A stretch of 64,000 nt of DNA, taken from contig CM019708.1 of NCBI GenBank assembly GCA_009760885.1, positions 15,827,590-15,891,589 on the forward strand. Reading direction: 5' to 3'. Positions within the stretch are counted from its first letter, which is position 1, and every line of letters begins with the position of its first letter. Below the pieces are notes generated by a model. That model searched no databases, had not been told where the DNA came from, and saw nothing but the letters and a program-made list of their open reading frames with translations. The DNA is from Achatina immaculata (Eukaryota; Mollusca; Gastropoda; Stylommatophora; Achatinidae). Position numbers and translations under genes: made by a program. Shown in pieces: positions 21,366-31,721 of this stretch.

Positions 21366-22790
21366 CCACTGTGTGTACTGAACTGTTCAGTTTGCTGGCT
21401 CTGACCTGCCAATGTGAGTACTGGACTGTTCAGTTTGCTGGCTCTGACCTGCCACTGTGAGTACTGAACTGTTCAGTTTGCTGGCTCTGACCTGCCAATG
21501 TGAGTACTGGACTGTTGAGTTTGCTGGCTCTGACCTGCCAATGTGACTACTGGACTGTTGAGTTTGCTGGCTCTGACCTGCCAATGTGAGTACTGAACTG
21601 TTCAGTTTGCTGGCTCTGACCTGCCAATGTGAGTACTGGACTGTTGAGTTTGCTGGCTCTGACCTGCCAATGTGACTACTGGACTGTTGAGTTTGCTGGC
21701 TCTGACCTGCCACTGTGAGTACTTCACTGTTGAGTTTGCTGGCTCTGACCTGCCAATGTGAGTACTGAACTGTTCAGTTTGCTGGCTCTGACCTGCCAAT
21801 GTGAGTACTGGACTGTTGAGTTTGCTGGCTCTGACCTGCCAATGTGACTACTGGACTGTTGAGTTTGCTGGCTCTGACCTGCCACTGTGAGTACTTCACT
21901 GTTGAGTTTGCTGGCTCTGACCTGCCACTGTGAGTACTGGACTGTTGAGTTTGCTGGCTCTGACCTGTCACTGTGAGTACTGGACTGTTGAGTTTGCTGG
22001 CTCTGACCTGCCACTGTGAGTACTGGACTGTTGAGTTTGCTGGCTCTGACCTGTCACTGTGAGTACTGGACTGTTGAGTTTGCTGGCTCTGACCTGTCAC
22101 TGTGAGTACTGGACTGTTGAGTTTGCTGGCTCTGACATGCCACTGTGAGTACTGGACTGTTGAGTTTGCTGGCTCTGACCTGCCAATGTGACTACTGGAC
22201 TGTTCAGTTTGCTGGCTCTGACCTGTCACTGTGAGTACTGGACTGTTGAGTTTGCTGGCTCTGACCTGCCAATGTGACTACTGGACTGTTGAGTTTGCTG
22301 GCTCTGACCTGCCACTGTGAGTACTTCACTGTTGAGTTTGCTGGCTCTGACCTGCCACTGTGAGTACTGGACTGTTGAGTTTGTTGGCTCTGACCTGTCA
22401 CTGTGAGTACTGGACTGTTGAGTTTGCTGGCTCTGACCTGCCAATGTGAGTACTGGACTGTTCAGTTTGCTGGCTCTGACCTGCCAATGTGAGTACTGGA
22501 CTGTTGAGTTTGCTGGCTCTGACCTGTCACTGTGAGTACTGGACTGTTCAGTTTGCTGGCTCTGACCTGTCACTGTGAGTACTGGACTGTTGAGTTTGCT
22601 GGCTCTGACCTGCCAATGTGAGTACTGGACTGTTGAGTTTGCTGGCTCTGACCTGTCACTGTGAGTACTGGACTGTTCAGTTTGCTGGCTCTGACCTGCC
22701 AATGTGAGTACTGGACTGTTGAGTTTGCTGGCTCTGACCTGCCAATGTGAGTACTGGACTGTTGAGTTTGCTGGCTCTGACCTGCTTATC
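21366..22790. repeat. 43-bp minisatellite, about 33 copies
   Basis: The unit contains GTGAGTACTGGACTGTTGAG and TTTGCTGGCTCTGACCTGCC, period 43. Variants CCAAT, CCACT and TCACT alternate. At its left edge the unit merges with LINE E sequence just upstream of the endonuclease start (CACACAGTGGTTCACTGG on minus), so it probably grew from the LINE 5' region. As 43 is not a multiple of 3, the many similar open frames are artefacts. Confidence 0.93.
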
Positions 22791-23065
22791 TGATCCTTTC
22801 AGGCCGTCGTGGGGGGGGGGGGGGTGTTGTTCTCTTGGTTTGTTGTTTTGAGATGCGGGATTATTTCCCTTTCCTTCCCGCTGGAATAGGCCAGGGACCA
22901 AGCAACGCGGGAGATCTGACTGTATCAAGATCATTCTTAACCTCGCAGGTGCTTGTGTGTCCCGTTTTACCCGGGTACTGCGCCGCAGCCAACACCCTCC
23001 GTCTTCGGCAGACTCAGGGGTCCCGAACAAGAGGGCTACACCGTACCCATGCTCGCACTCCCGGC
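22790..23065 (-). pseudogene. Possible LINE E ORF1/5' UTR remnant
   Basis: A minus-strand frame (WLRRSTRVKRDTQAPARL) is open next to the 43-bp array and includes a poly-G/poly-C run at about 22811-22824. A basic RRS-RVKR segment is compatible with the end of a retroelement ORF1, but this is weak evidence. Confidence 0.3.
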
Positions 23066-23514
23066 GGTCGACATTAGGTTAGACTCCGTTTAACAGTGGC
23101 ACAGCTTTGAATTATCTGTTAAACCTGATTAGAATTTCACCACAAGAGTTTATTTTAGCGAGGTCCTGTCAGTCGCGTCTAGATAATGTCACGAGATTAT
23201 AGTCCGTGTGCAAATTAAGTCCGAAATATAAAGAATTGTTTCACTAGTTCACAGCATGTAGTACGCCGGTCGCCATCTTGACCGGAAGAACGTTATTTTT
23301 CAGACTTCGTGTAATGCGAACAAGTTATCTGAACCACTAGTTGTATCTACACAAGCTAGGCTCCTCATATCAAGCCGCTAAGTGTTAATCTTTTAAAATT
23401 ATTATTTGTTATTCTTCCGAGAAATAATGGAGTGCATTCTAATTCTGTTCGCAAACAGATAAGATTTTAAAAAAATAACACTTCTAATGCAGCGGAATCC
23501 AAATGTTTACTTGT
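23066..23514. other. No recognised feature
   Basis: AT-rich sequence without coherent frame or internal repeats. Confidence 0.4.
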
Positions 23515-23860
23515 AGCGGGCTCTTGCTTTCTAGATCACACTCCCAGAGTTCCTAAAACATTCTTTCTTTCTAGATCACACTCCCAGAGTTCCTAAAACA
23601 TTCTTTCTTTCTAGATCATACTCCCAGAGTTCCTAAAACATTCTTGCTTTCTAGATCATACTCCCAGAGTTCCTAAAACATTCTTGCTTTCTAGATAACA
23701 CTCCGAGCACTCCTAAAATATTCTTGCTTTCTATAGCACACCCTCCGAGCCCTTCTAAACTATTCTTGCTTGTTAGATCATACTACAAGCGCTCCTAAAA
23801 CATTCTTGCTTTCTAGATTATACTCGGAGCGCTACTTAAAACATTCTTGCTCAGTTAGTT
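23515..23860. repeat. 40-bp minisatellite, about 8-9 copies
   Basis: The unit contains CTAGATCACACTCCCAGAGT and TCCTAAAACATTCTTGCTTT, period 40 (23531, 23571). Divergence increases to the right. Confidence 0.92.
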
Positions 23861-24064
23861 CTAATCTCCCCCTGTGGCTGGGTCTCTGTTCTACAGCCTT
23901 GTCCTCCCTCCACCCCTTTCCCCTGTATTTTTCCAGTCCTTCTACGGAGGCAGTACTACCCAACATGAGAAGCGCTCTTCTGATGGTACACATTACAATT
24001 CTACCACTAGGCATGACCGCAGACTATACTTGTACTTGACGAACTCCCTGTAACTGTGAGCTGT

Positions 24065-24315
24065 TATTCTTTGCAGCCGATGCTGTAGAGATGTTGAGGC
24101 ACAGCATCGTATTGGCGTGGGAGAGGGTTATGGCAGCTACCTTTTCAGTCCCAGAGTACAACTAAAAAGCTGGGGGTGTACAATGCTTCTTTAGTAGACT
24201 CCATCACCATGGGGACTACGGCGATCCCTGCCCTGTTAGCCAGGCTAGGCCTGTTACTGGTGTTACCACGGAAAGGTGGGACAGGGTCTTGGTCAGCTAG
24301 GGGTCGCTGATTGCC
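24065..24315 (+). repeat. Dispersed repeat R2, copy 1
   Basis: Shares, in the same order, GCAGCCGATGCTG, GGGTTATGGCAGC, AACTAAAAAGCTGG, GGCGATCCCTGCC, TAGCCAGGCTAGGC and GGTGGGACAGGGTCTTGG with three other places in the window (25640-26290 minus, 46880-47195 plus, 62135-62365 minus). It is non-coding, about 250-300 bp, in both orientations and clearly mobile or formerly mobile. It has no obvious tRNA head or inverted termini, so it is unclassified. Confidence 0.8.
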
Positions 24316-25639
24316 CCATCGGACAGCCTCTTTACCCACGAGCACAGACTATAAATATCAGGTTAGGAAGAAACTGTCAGGCGCAAGCTGAACAATGACA
24401 ACAGTTGCAGTTTGTCTGGATTTATTGTGACTACAAAGTAAAACAAAGACACCAGGGTTTAAGACAGACAGCGAGAGACTTCCATGAGATCCCAGAAATA
24501 CATTTAAACGAATAAAAGTTCTAAAATTCAATGCTATTTTTTTCTCCCATTACATCGATTGTGTTTTTCTTGATTTTCTCTTCAGGGAAGTTCCAGTTGT
24601 CATTAGTTTCTTTCCCACTTCAAACACATTTTGGCTTACGTTCGGTCGCGTTTCACCGTTTCACGCTCTCACAAGAGACATACCGATTGATGTGAAATCC
24701 TGTGTGAAGTTGGATTTCTGGGCTGCTGTTTGAAAGTGCTTGAGTTTTGGTGTGAGTGACTCTTCGCAGTGTGACTGACTGTGCTGCCAGCAGGAAGGCA
24801 CAAACGTGTCGAATGACCAAGTGTCGTCATTTCTCTCAAGATGGAGGTTCCTTCCGTGCGCCGAGCTACTGAGCTTAGTGCTATGGCACCACTATGATGA
24901 ATCTTCGTTATGCCTATTAGGCCAGTGGTGAACTATGGTGGTCTTTTTGTGAGTCCTGGCTCGGCTTGGAGCATTGGCGACAGAGTTGTAGCCTAAGACG
25001 CTGACTAGTTTAGCATGTGAATTGTTGTAGTTTCTAAAATAGCGGCCTCACTGGCTGGCTCATAATCAAGGACTGATGCTAGTGACCATATGTGAACATT
25101 CTGTACTATATTTACTGGCACAGGCGGTGGAGCGATTACGGAAGTATCTTGTTCCAGATGACACCTACAACCTAGTAAAATGAACCGCGAAGAGATTATG
25201 ATGATATATGAGGATTAGTTCCAGATTTATTTACTGAAACACGAAGTCACACATTCAGAGGATATTGAGAGATGTTTTTTTTCTTGTCCCTGGCTTATGC
25301 ATGCAGCCTTCAGGTCACACTGGATCAAGATTTATGAAAAATCTCAGATCATGTAAGTCAGTTTCCCCAAAAAGCGGATCACAGGTAAGCTTTTTGCGCG
25401 TGTATATACATTTTAAATATGTTTTAAGGCGGTTCTTGACTGTATCTGACAGTCGTGTCTCTGAGCATGTGATGTATTTTACAGAGCCAATGATGGCACC
25501 CACCTTTTTCTCAATGTCTGCGCCCAGTTTGTCCACGCTTGCTTATTCAGATACGCCTTTATTCACAGATATCTAAGACGCTGTCAATGTTGGCAGTCAG
25601 AGAACCATAACTGACTTCTAGCGTCAATGTTGACCAACT
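24316..25639. other. No recognised gene
   Basis: A minus-strand frame at 25315-25536 (KLGADIEKKVGAIIGSV) is helix-like and open on both sides, but lacks a family resemblance I can name or a clear splice context. It lies downstream of the gene A stop codon. Everything else is featureless. Confidence 0.35.
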
Positions 25640-26290
25640 ATAGCTGACCAAGACCCTGTCCCACCTCTCCATAGGGCCTCCAGTAATAGGCTTAGCCTGG
25701 CTAGAGGGGCGGGGATCGCCATAATCATCATAGCGGTGGAGTCTGATAAAAAAGCATCACATTACAGCTTTTTAGATGTGTACATCTTACATCCTTCCTC
25801 TACCGCTAAACGTCACACAGGGCTCGCATGGTAGTTCGCTAAAATTTCCTGTCTTCGGCGAGTTTTTCAATCTCATCAAGGGATGTTATGCCCACCGAAA
25901 TGGCCTCTCTTAATAATGTCCTCTTTAGAGTTTGACGTGGTCGACCTCTTTTTTTTTTAATTCGGTCTGTTGTGTTCCACTTGACAGCTTGTTTGGGGAT
26001 CCTCTGATTATTTATTCTCATCACATGGCGGACACATGTCCATTTTCTTTTTCTGATCACCCATGATATAAGTTATTGTTTGCTCATCTGCCTTATCTCT
26101 GCGTTGTTCTTGAATTCGTTCCACTTTATACCGAGTATTTTCATTAGACATTTGTTTTAGAACGAATCTAATTTGTTGTCTGTTTCTTTAGATGTCTACA
26201 GGGACTGAAAAAATATCCGCCATAAACCGCTCCCAAGTCAAGAAGATGCAGTGCTTCAACACCTTCACAGCATCGGCCGCAAAAACATCA
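25640..26290 (-). repeat. Dispersed repeat R2, copy 2, split by a LINE
   Basis: Read on the minus strand, the first half (26290-26188) contains GCGGCCGATGCTGTG and the second half (25779-25640) contains GGCGATCCCCGCC, TAGCCAGGCTAAGCC and GGTGGGACAGGGTCTTGG. The LINE at 25780-26187 interrupts the copy exactly at the duplicated target TTTAGATGT. This fixes the order of events: R2 was present first. Confidence 0.85.
25780..26187 (-). mobile_element. LINE family D, 3' end, 9-bp TSD
   Basis: A 5'-truncated LINE 3' end. On minus it reads RKRKWTCVRHVMRINNQRIP, KKRGRPRQTLKRTL, GITSLDEIEKLAEDRKF and a stop, then a short 3' UTR ending GGATGTAAGATGTA. The GHVMR / RGRP pattern is typical for the C-terminus of several LINE ORF2 proteins. 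The target-site duplication TTTAGATGT lies at 25771-25779 and 26188-26196. Confidence 0.9.
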
Positions 26291-26768
26291 ACTTGCATGT
26301 CCTGAGAGAAAGAAGACAAGAGAGGAGTGTTTCCAGCTGTCCTCCATATCTGGGTATTCATCCTTTAGCCGCCTGTGACACGTCGGGCAATGGGGGGGGG
26401 GGGGGGGAAATCGGCCCCCAGTGTATATATATATATATATATGGTGTGTGTGTGTGCCAAATAGACAAAAAGAGATAAGATTTCTAGGGCAGAGCTTGTA
26501 TGTGTGTTTGCAATTGTTCCTGGTAAACTTGGCGAAAGTTGATCATCTTACTGGAGGAAAGATGCCAGCCTGAAAAACTTTTGGACGTATTAACTTTTTG
26601 TTATAAAAAAAAATGACAACGACGAACAAACAAATAAATACATAAATAAATGAACTTTGTGTTATAAAGATACAAGATGGACGCGTTAGATTTTAAGAAC
26701 TTGTACTTTTGCAAGAAAATTATTTGCGAGCACAAAAATATTCCAGAAAAGTTGAACATTTTGAGAAA
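26291..26768. other. Gene A downstream flank; poly-G, (TA)n, (TG)n
   Basis: Simple repeats run from 26391 to about 26455 (G16, then (TA)n, then (TG)n). I did not find a clear minus-strand AATAAA polyadenylation signal just after the gene A stop, so the 3' UTR end is undefined. Confidence 0.5.
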
Positions 26769-27134
26769 CTAAGCAGTCCGTATCTTCATCTCTATGAAAG
26801 ACAGGGAATTAGTACCACTAACATACCACCAGAAAGCACCGTTCACGGCGTCTACCCCCCAGCGACCGTTCAGGTTAGAGTAGTAGGAGTTGTAGCACCA
26901 GTAGCCTGTATGGTAGGTCACGGCACAGTTTGTATAACCAGACCCGTCATAATTCCTGTCTAAAGTACGGAACATCGAACCACTGTGCTGTATCAGGCTG
27001 TCCCCTGCTGTACCACTGTATCCACTCACTGACAGCTTGTAGCCAGAGAGCTCATCACTAACACTAAAGTTTGAGTAGTGAGCGAAATATTTGGTTCCCT
27101 TATACTCCATATCAATCCTCAACTCGTTATAGCC
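26769..27134 (-). CDS. Gene A exon: C-terminal part of the FReD, with stop
   Basis: The terminal exon has 366 bp in phase 0 and an acceptor TTCTTTCAG before 27134. It encodes GYNELRIDMEYKGTKYFAHY, then VSGYSGTAGDSL, FRTLDRNYDGS, NCAV, YYSNLNGRWGVD and EMKIRTA and a stop. This is the C-terminal two thirds of a fibrinogen-related domain, which binds carbohydrates or pathogen glycans in FREPs and ficolins. The calcium-site region keeps Asp residues. One of the two expected late cysteines is displaced: the family pattern is WWY.SC.YSNLNG, whereas here it reads GYWCYNSYYSNLNG. The exon has the same length as gene B's last exon. It joins in phase with 31245-31364. Confidence 0.9.
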   Translation of the reverse strand, partial: GYNELRIDMEYKGTKYFAHYSNFSVSDELSGYKLSVSGYSGTAGDSLIQHSGSMFRTLDRNYDGSGYTNCAVTYHTGYWCYNSYYSNLNGRWGVDAVNGAFWWYVSGTNSLSFIEMKIRTA

Positions 27135-28559
27135 CTGAAAGAAGAAAGGACAAGTCCGAAGCTTTGAAGTCTCTCTGTTTCTTAGATGTTCTATTTAAGA
27201 TATTATATTCGACTGTCGATATCTTTCTGTTTCTTAGATGTTCCATTTAAAATATTATATTCGACTGCCGATAACATAAGCATTTGTGAAACATAAAAAC
27301 CAGTAATCTGTTAAGTTTTATAAGCGTAAGTTTTTAATAATAAATTTAACAATAGTCTTTTATATGACCTGAGTAGTTTGTTATAATTAAAACGTTTCCC
27401 AGGTATGCACTGCAGTCCATAATATGTGCCCTTCTTAAAGAACAAAAAACAAAGATCTCTCCCCCTCCCCCCACTTCAGAGCATCAGAAGTTTAAAGGGT
27501 CGAAACGTTTGTTTGAGCGGGAGGAAAGGTAAGGGTAATTCTCTGACAATCTGAGGAGGTTTTTTTTTTTTTTAGCTCCTACGGCAGTTTCCTGCCTGAT
27601 TGACTGATAGTATCTAAGACATGCACTTACTAGAAAAATCACGCAGTTTCACAGGATGATTTATCTAGATCATAACTAGACGTTCTGAGCACTATATACG
27701 TGGTTACATGGTTACATGGTTAGGTTCATGGGAATACAAGTACTAGCCAACACTTCCTCGCTGTGATTGTTCTGTGCTTCTTCGTTGAGTTCCTCAACTG
27801 TCCTCACTCTCATACATCCTGCCACATTTACCTATCGCCAAGGTGACGTGTATTAATAACTACAAACATAATTATAAACTAGGCTAATGCAGTATAAATG
27901 TTGTAATTAAACTAATAAAACACTCGTATAATCAGTTTTATATTGTAATGATGAAGAAAGTTGCGGCCAGTGGGCTGTGTAAAAACATAAATGATAATAA
28001 ACAAGGGAAAAAAAAAAGAATATCTGAGCTATGTACAACAGAATGATAAAATAATGTAACAAGTAAAAGGAAACTGAGAATCTTGGATTATTAGTCTCTC
28101 TAAAGAATAACTAAGTGAGAAATGTGCTTAGATACCTCTGGGAAGACGTCAAATAGTTCGTAGTTACAGTACTCTATACATTTTCAACCAGTTTTTTTAC
28201 TATAGTTTTGTAGGTTAAGTCTCTCTCTCTCTCCTCTCTCTCGATATATATATATACACTTATATTTCTGCCCATATGTATCCTTGCCTCCTCTCTCTCT
28301 CTTTCTGTCTCTATCTGTACCCAGTCTTTTTATTAAACCACTGTTTTTTTTAAAATCATATTTCCCTGCCGTAAGTGCCCATGCTTGATCTATCTGACCG
28401 TAGTTCGCTTTATTCCATGAAAGTCAAGCAACCAACAGCTAAATAACTCAACACATTTCTGATATTACAAGTGCCTAATATCGCCGCAAGTTTCGTTTCC
28501 TTTCTCCTATTTCATCTTGTACGTTTTCTGCAAGACAGATATCAAGCCGAAGCGCTATA
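27135..28559 (-). other. Gene A last intron, proximal part
   Basis: Intron sequence. Two copies of a 59-bp unit lie at about 27165-27285 (TCTGTTTCTTAGATGTT). A CT/TA simple stretch lies at about 28220-28310. No exon-like reading is seen. Confidence 0.6.
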
Positions 28560-29600
28560 GCGAATTCCTTTACTAAAACTAAGCTGAATTTACCTTTACT
28601 TTTAAATGTAAACCTTCAGTTGTTACATCTTTACTGTAATGTCTGTCGTTTATATTTATATAATTAGTTATCAATATAAACCCTCAGTTGTTATATCTTT
28701 ACTGTAATGTCTGCCATTTATATTTATATAATTAGTTATCAATATAAACCCTCAGTTGTTATATCTTTACTGTAATGTCTGCCATTTATATTTATATAAT
28801 TAGTTATCAATATAAACCCTCAGTTGTTATATCTTTACTGTAATGTCTGCCATTTATATTTATATACTTACTTATCAGTATAAGCGGCCTGATTGGCTGA
28901 GTGGGTAGGCGCTCGATTTACTAATCCGGTGGTACTGGGTTCGGTCCCAGCAGTGGGATTGTTTCTGGTACACACCAAAAGGGCCCCGAGGTTGACCCAG
29001 CCTCTAAAAACGGGTACTAGAGAAATCTAGGAAGGTAAAAGGGCCAGGCGTGATGCTGACCTCATCAAACTTTCATGTGCTGAAGTTCATGGAAAATACG
29101 GGCCTAACATCGTATTCACCAAAATGCCTTAATGGAGTGGAAACGGCAATTTCACCTTTTACCTTAATTATCTGTATAAACTTTCAGTTGTTACGTCTTT
29201 ACTCTAATGTCTGCCGTTTATATTTATAAAAGTACTTATCAGTATAAGCTTTCAGTTGTTATATGTTTACTCTAATGTCTACCGTTTATATTTATAAAAT
29301 TATTTATCAGTATAAACTTTCAGTTGTTACGTCTGTACTCTAATGTCTGCCGTTTATATTTATAAAATTATTTATCAGTATAAACTTTATGTTGTTGCGT
29401 CTTTACTCTAATGTCTGCCGTTTATATTTATAAAATTACTTATCAGTATAAATTATCAGTTGTTACGTCTTTACTCTAATGTCTGCCGTTTATATTTATA
29501 AAATTACTTATCAGTATAAACTTTCAGTTGTTACGTCTTTACCCTAATGTCTGCCGTTTATATTTATAAAATTACTTATCAGTATAAACCTTTTCTTTCC
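28560..29600. repeat. 68-bp minisatellite in two subfamilies
   Basis: About 12-13 units of 67-68 bp. Units left of the SINE carry AAACCCTCAGTTGTTATATC and TAATTAGTTATCAATAT. Units right of it carry CTTTCAGTTGTTACGTC and AATTACTTATCAGTAT. The array lies in the last intron of gene A. Confidence 0.92.
28888..29158 (+). mobile_element. tRNA-derived SINE (S1)
   Basis: The head carries a polymerase III A box (TGGCTGAGTGGGTAGG) and a B box (GGGTTCGGTCCC) about 40 bases apart, as in a tRNA. A roughly 200-bp body unrelated to tRNA follows, ending CACCTTTTACCTTAA. It sits inside the 68-bp array. The flanks TATCAGTATAA (left) and TATCTGTATAA (right) form an 11-bp target duplication with one mismatch. 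Confidence 0.88.
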
Positions 29601-30145
29601 TTGATTCACCCAGATGACTGTGCACTAGATACTGACCGGAGAATCCCGCAGGCCGTATCTCTTTCGTGTTTCTAATTCTGGCATTGGTTTCTTACACTAG
29701 GTGTCTCCCGCTTTTCGACCTCTCGCTTTTCGACAGTCCACTCTTTCTACCGTTTTCAGTTATATTAGTTATTTTCAGTTCCACCGTGAGATCCGGTCTT
29801 TCGACAGATTTCGACTACTGAAATACTATATATTCATCGTCCACCTATAGTATAATCAAATATTCAAAGGTAAACCTATGCTTATTTAAGTTTTGGCTTT
29901 TCTTTGCGTCTGTGGGTGTTTATCTTTTGCACGCATTTGCAAATAATATATAGTGTGTTATGTATGTTTATCGAGGGCCAGATTTGCAATTCAGAGCAGA
30001 AACAAGATCAGATTCCACTTTTCCACAAATTCTGATATTCAACCTTACTCTCTTTCGTTGAATAAACGGAGGATACTTGCATTTCTTTTCTTTTACGTTT
30101 GGCTTCTTATTGCTTAGTCGCTCGCTGACTGCCGTGTTTTTGTCT
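29601..30145. other. Gene A intron, no feature seen
   Basis: No reading frame, splice pair or repeat that I can support. Confidence 0.5.
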
Positions 30146-30657
30146 CAGTTCTGGTGCTGCTAGATGTGCTGCTAGATGACTTTAGTACTGGTGCTGCCAG
30201 ATTAATTCAGTTCTGGTGCTTCCAGATGACTTTAGTACTGATGCTGCTAGATGACTTTAGTACTTGTGCTGCCAGATGACTTCAGTACTGGTGCTACTAG
30301 ATGATGTCAGTACTGGTGCTGTCAGATGAGTTCAGTACTGGTGCTGCTAGATGACTTTAGTACTTGTGCTGCTAGATGACTTCAGTACTGGTGCTACTAG
30401 ATGACGTCAGTACTTGTGCTGCTAGATGACTTCAGTACTGGTGCTACTAGATGACGTCAGTACTTGTGCTGCTAGATGACTTCAGTACTGGTGCTACTAG
30501 ATGACGTCAGTACTGGTGCTGTCAGATGACTTCAGTACTGGTGCTGCTAGATGAATTTAGTACTTGTGCTGCCAGATGACTTCAGTACTGGTGCTACTAG
30601 ATGACGTCAGTACTGGTGCTGTCAGATGACTTCAGTACTGGTGCTGCTAGATGACTT
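30146..30657. repeat. 25-bp minisatellite, about 20 copies
   Basis: The unit is TACTGGTGCT, GCTAGATGAC, TTCAG with small variants (GCCAG, GTCAG, TACTAG, GACGTCAG). Intronic in gene A. Confidence 0.93.
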
Positions 30658-31244
30658 TACTTTTCGCTTTCCACGTTTATGTAGTTAGTGTTTTTAATAA
30701 GTCTGTTTTTCTCATGTTTTGCTTCTACACGTGATTATGTTCCATGAGACACATACCTGCACAGTGCATACACCATTTTACATTTGTTAAATAATTTATC
30801 TGCTCTCTGTTGTTAACAGTTATTTGTCTTCATTATCTAGTCGGTAGGTTTATTCTTAAAGTTGTAACATTGTTTTCTCAGGTGTGTTAGATTTGGGTAT
30901 CAGCTTTGTAACTTTGCACTGCTCTGAATGATGTTGTGAAGGCAGTAACACATTGTACTTGTAACCCCTGGCGCATGAAAATGTCACGTGACATAACTGT
31001 AACAAACTATGTTTAATTAATCTCTCTGCTGAACATCATAGAATGTGTGTGATCATTAGATTCTAGCGTTATCATAATAAATTAATGTTTGCCTAGCGAA
31101 GTTCCTAACTTCTCTCTGAGGTAGGACAAAGGACAGCATACAAAGGACAGCGTGCGTGCAGTTATCTTATTCTAATAACAAGGTCTCAAACATAATCGGT
31201 TATTTCCCCTGGGACAAAAGAGAGCAAGAGGAGTTAACTCTTAC
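30658..31244. other. Gene A intron, no feature seen
   Basis: AT-rich sequence leading to the donor of the middle FReD exon. Nothing else is supportable. Confidence 0.5.
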
Positions 31245-31364
31245 CAGCGAAGTGAGATTGTGAATGTTTTCATTTCCAATCCAGAAGTCGGTGTCTGGAG
31301 TTCCAAACCCGGTTCTGTAATCTGTCCAGTTTCTGTAGAAGTCCACGTCACCTTTTGTACGTCT
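31245..31364 (-). CDS. Gene A exon: middle FReD exon
   Basis: A phase 0-0 exon of 120 bp (40 codons) between the acceptor TCTCAACCAG and the donor CTG/GTAAGA. It encodes [20 protein letters not shown] and then [20 protein letters not shown], the hallmark FReD block (usual form: QRR..G..DFYR.W..Y..GFG....EFWLGN..IH.LT). It joins the upstream exon ending GGWVIIQ and the downstream exon starting GYNELRID without loss or gain of residues. That is strong evidence for the exon borders. Confidence 0.95.
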
Positions 31365-31442
31365 CTGGTTGAGATAACAATTTACTTTTGTTGGTGTTGA
31401 TGGAAATATCTTCAACAGAAAGATTAGAAGATGAATTCATCA

Positions 31443-31503
31443 TTGAATGATAGACAGACAGACAGACAGACAGATAGACAGACAGATAGACAGACAGACA
31501 GAC

Positions 31504-31579
<76 letters not shown>

Positions 31580-31580
31580 G
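31443..31580. repeat. (GACA)n/(GATA)n microsatellite at a splice donor
   Basis: About 135 bases of tetranucleotide repeats. On the minus strand the run begins at intron position +3 of the first FReD exon, so the donor is CAG/GTCATCTATC, continuing into (CTAT)n. Confidence 0.95.
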
Positions 31581-31582
31581 AC

Positions 31583-31696
31583 CTGTATAATCACCCATCC
31601 CCCGCTGTCAGTTTCTGTGTCACAAAGTGCCGAAGTCCCCCATAACTGGAACTTTTCCCTGGTGTTGTTGTGTGGCATTCCTCTGAAGCAGGGAAC
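31583..31696 (-). CDS. Gene A exon: first FReD exon
   Basis: A phase 0-0 exon of 114 bp (38 codons). It starts after GGTTTCAG and encodes [11 protein letters not shown], then [20 protein letters not shown] and Q. The C.RGM start and the [14 protein letters not shown] block mark the beginning of a fibrinogen-related domain. With the next two exons it gives a 199-residue domain, close to the usual 200-220. Both its splice sites sit against tandem repeats: (CTAT)n after the donor and a 14-bp CT/CA-rich array about 25 bases upstream of the acceptor. The donor (GTCATC) is a poor match to consensus. Confidence 0.93.
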
Positions 31697-31721
31697 CTGA
31701 AACCATGTAAGATAACATTAA

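Larger units (their letters stand above)
17001..23065 (-). mobile_element. LINE family E, near full length, RNase H-bearing, expanded
   Basis: A minus-strand non-LTR retrotransposon. In element order it has an ORF1-like remnant (about 23060-22790), a 43-bp repeat block, an endonuclease (about 21356-20660), RT (about 20316-18086), RNase H plus a Cys/His tail (17990-17053), and a 3' end with a (GAA)n-type tail at 17001-17030. Order and domain content fit RNase H-carrying clades such as I or Nimb; I do not choose between them. The frame is broken many times and the RT active site is altered, so it is inactive. Three tandem expansions inside it (19270-19850, 21180-21265, 21366-22790) add about 2 kb to its length. 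Confidence 0.85.

Noticed and set aside
28888..28970. A functional tRNA gene
   Set aside because: A and B boxes are present, but the acceptor stem does not close, and the sequence continues into a SINE body flanked by a target duplication.
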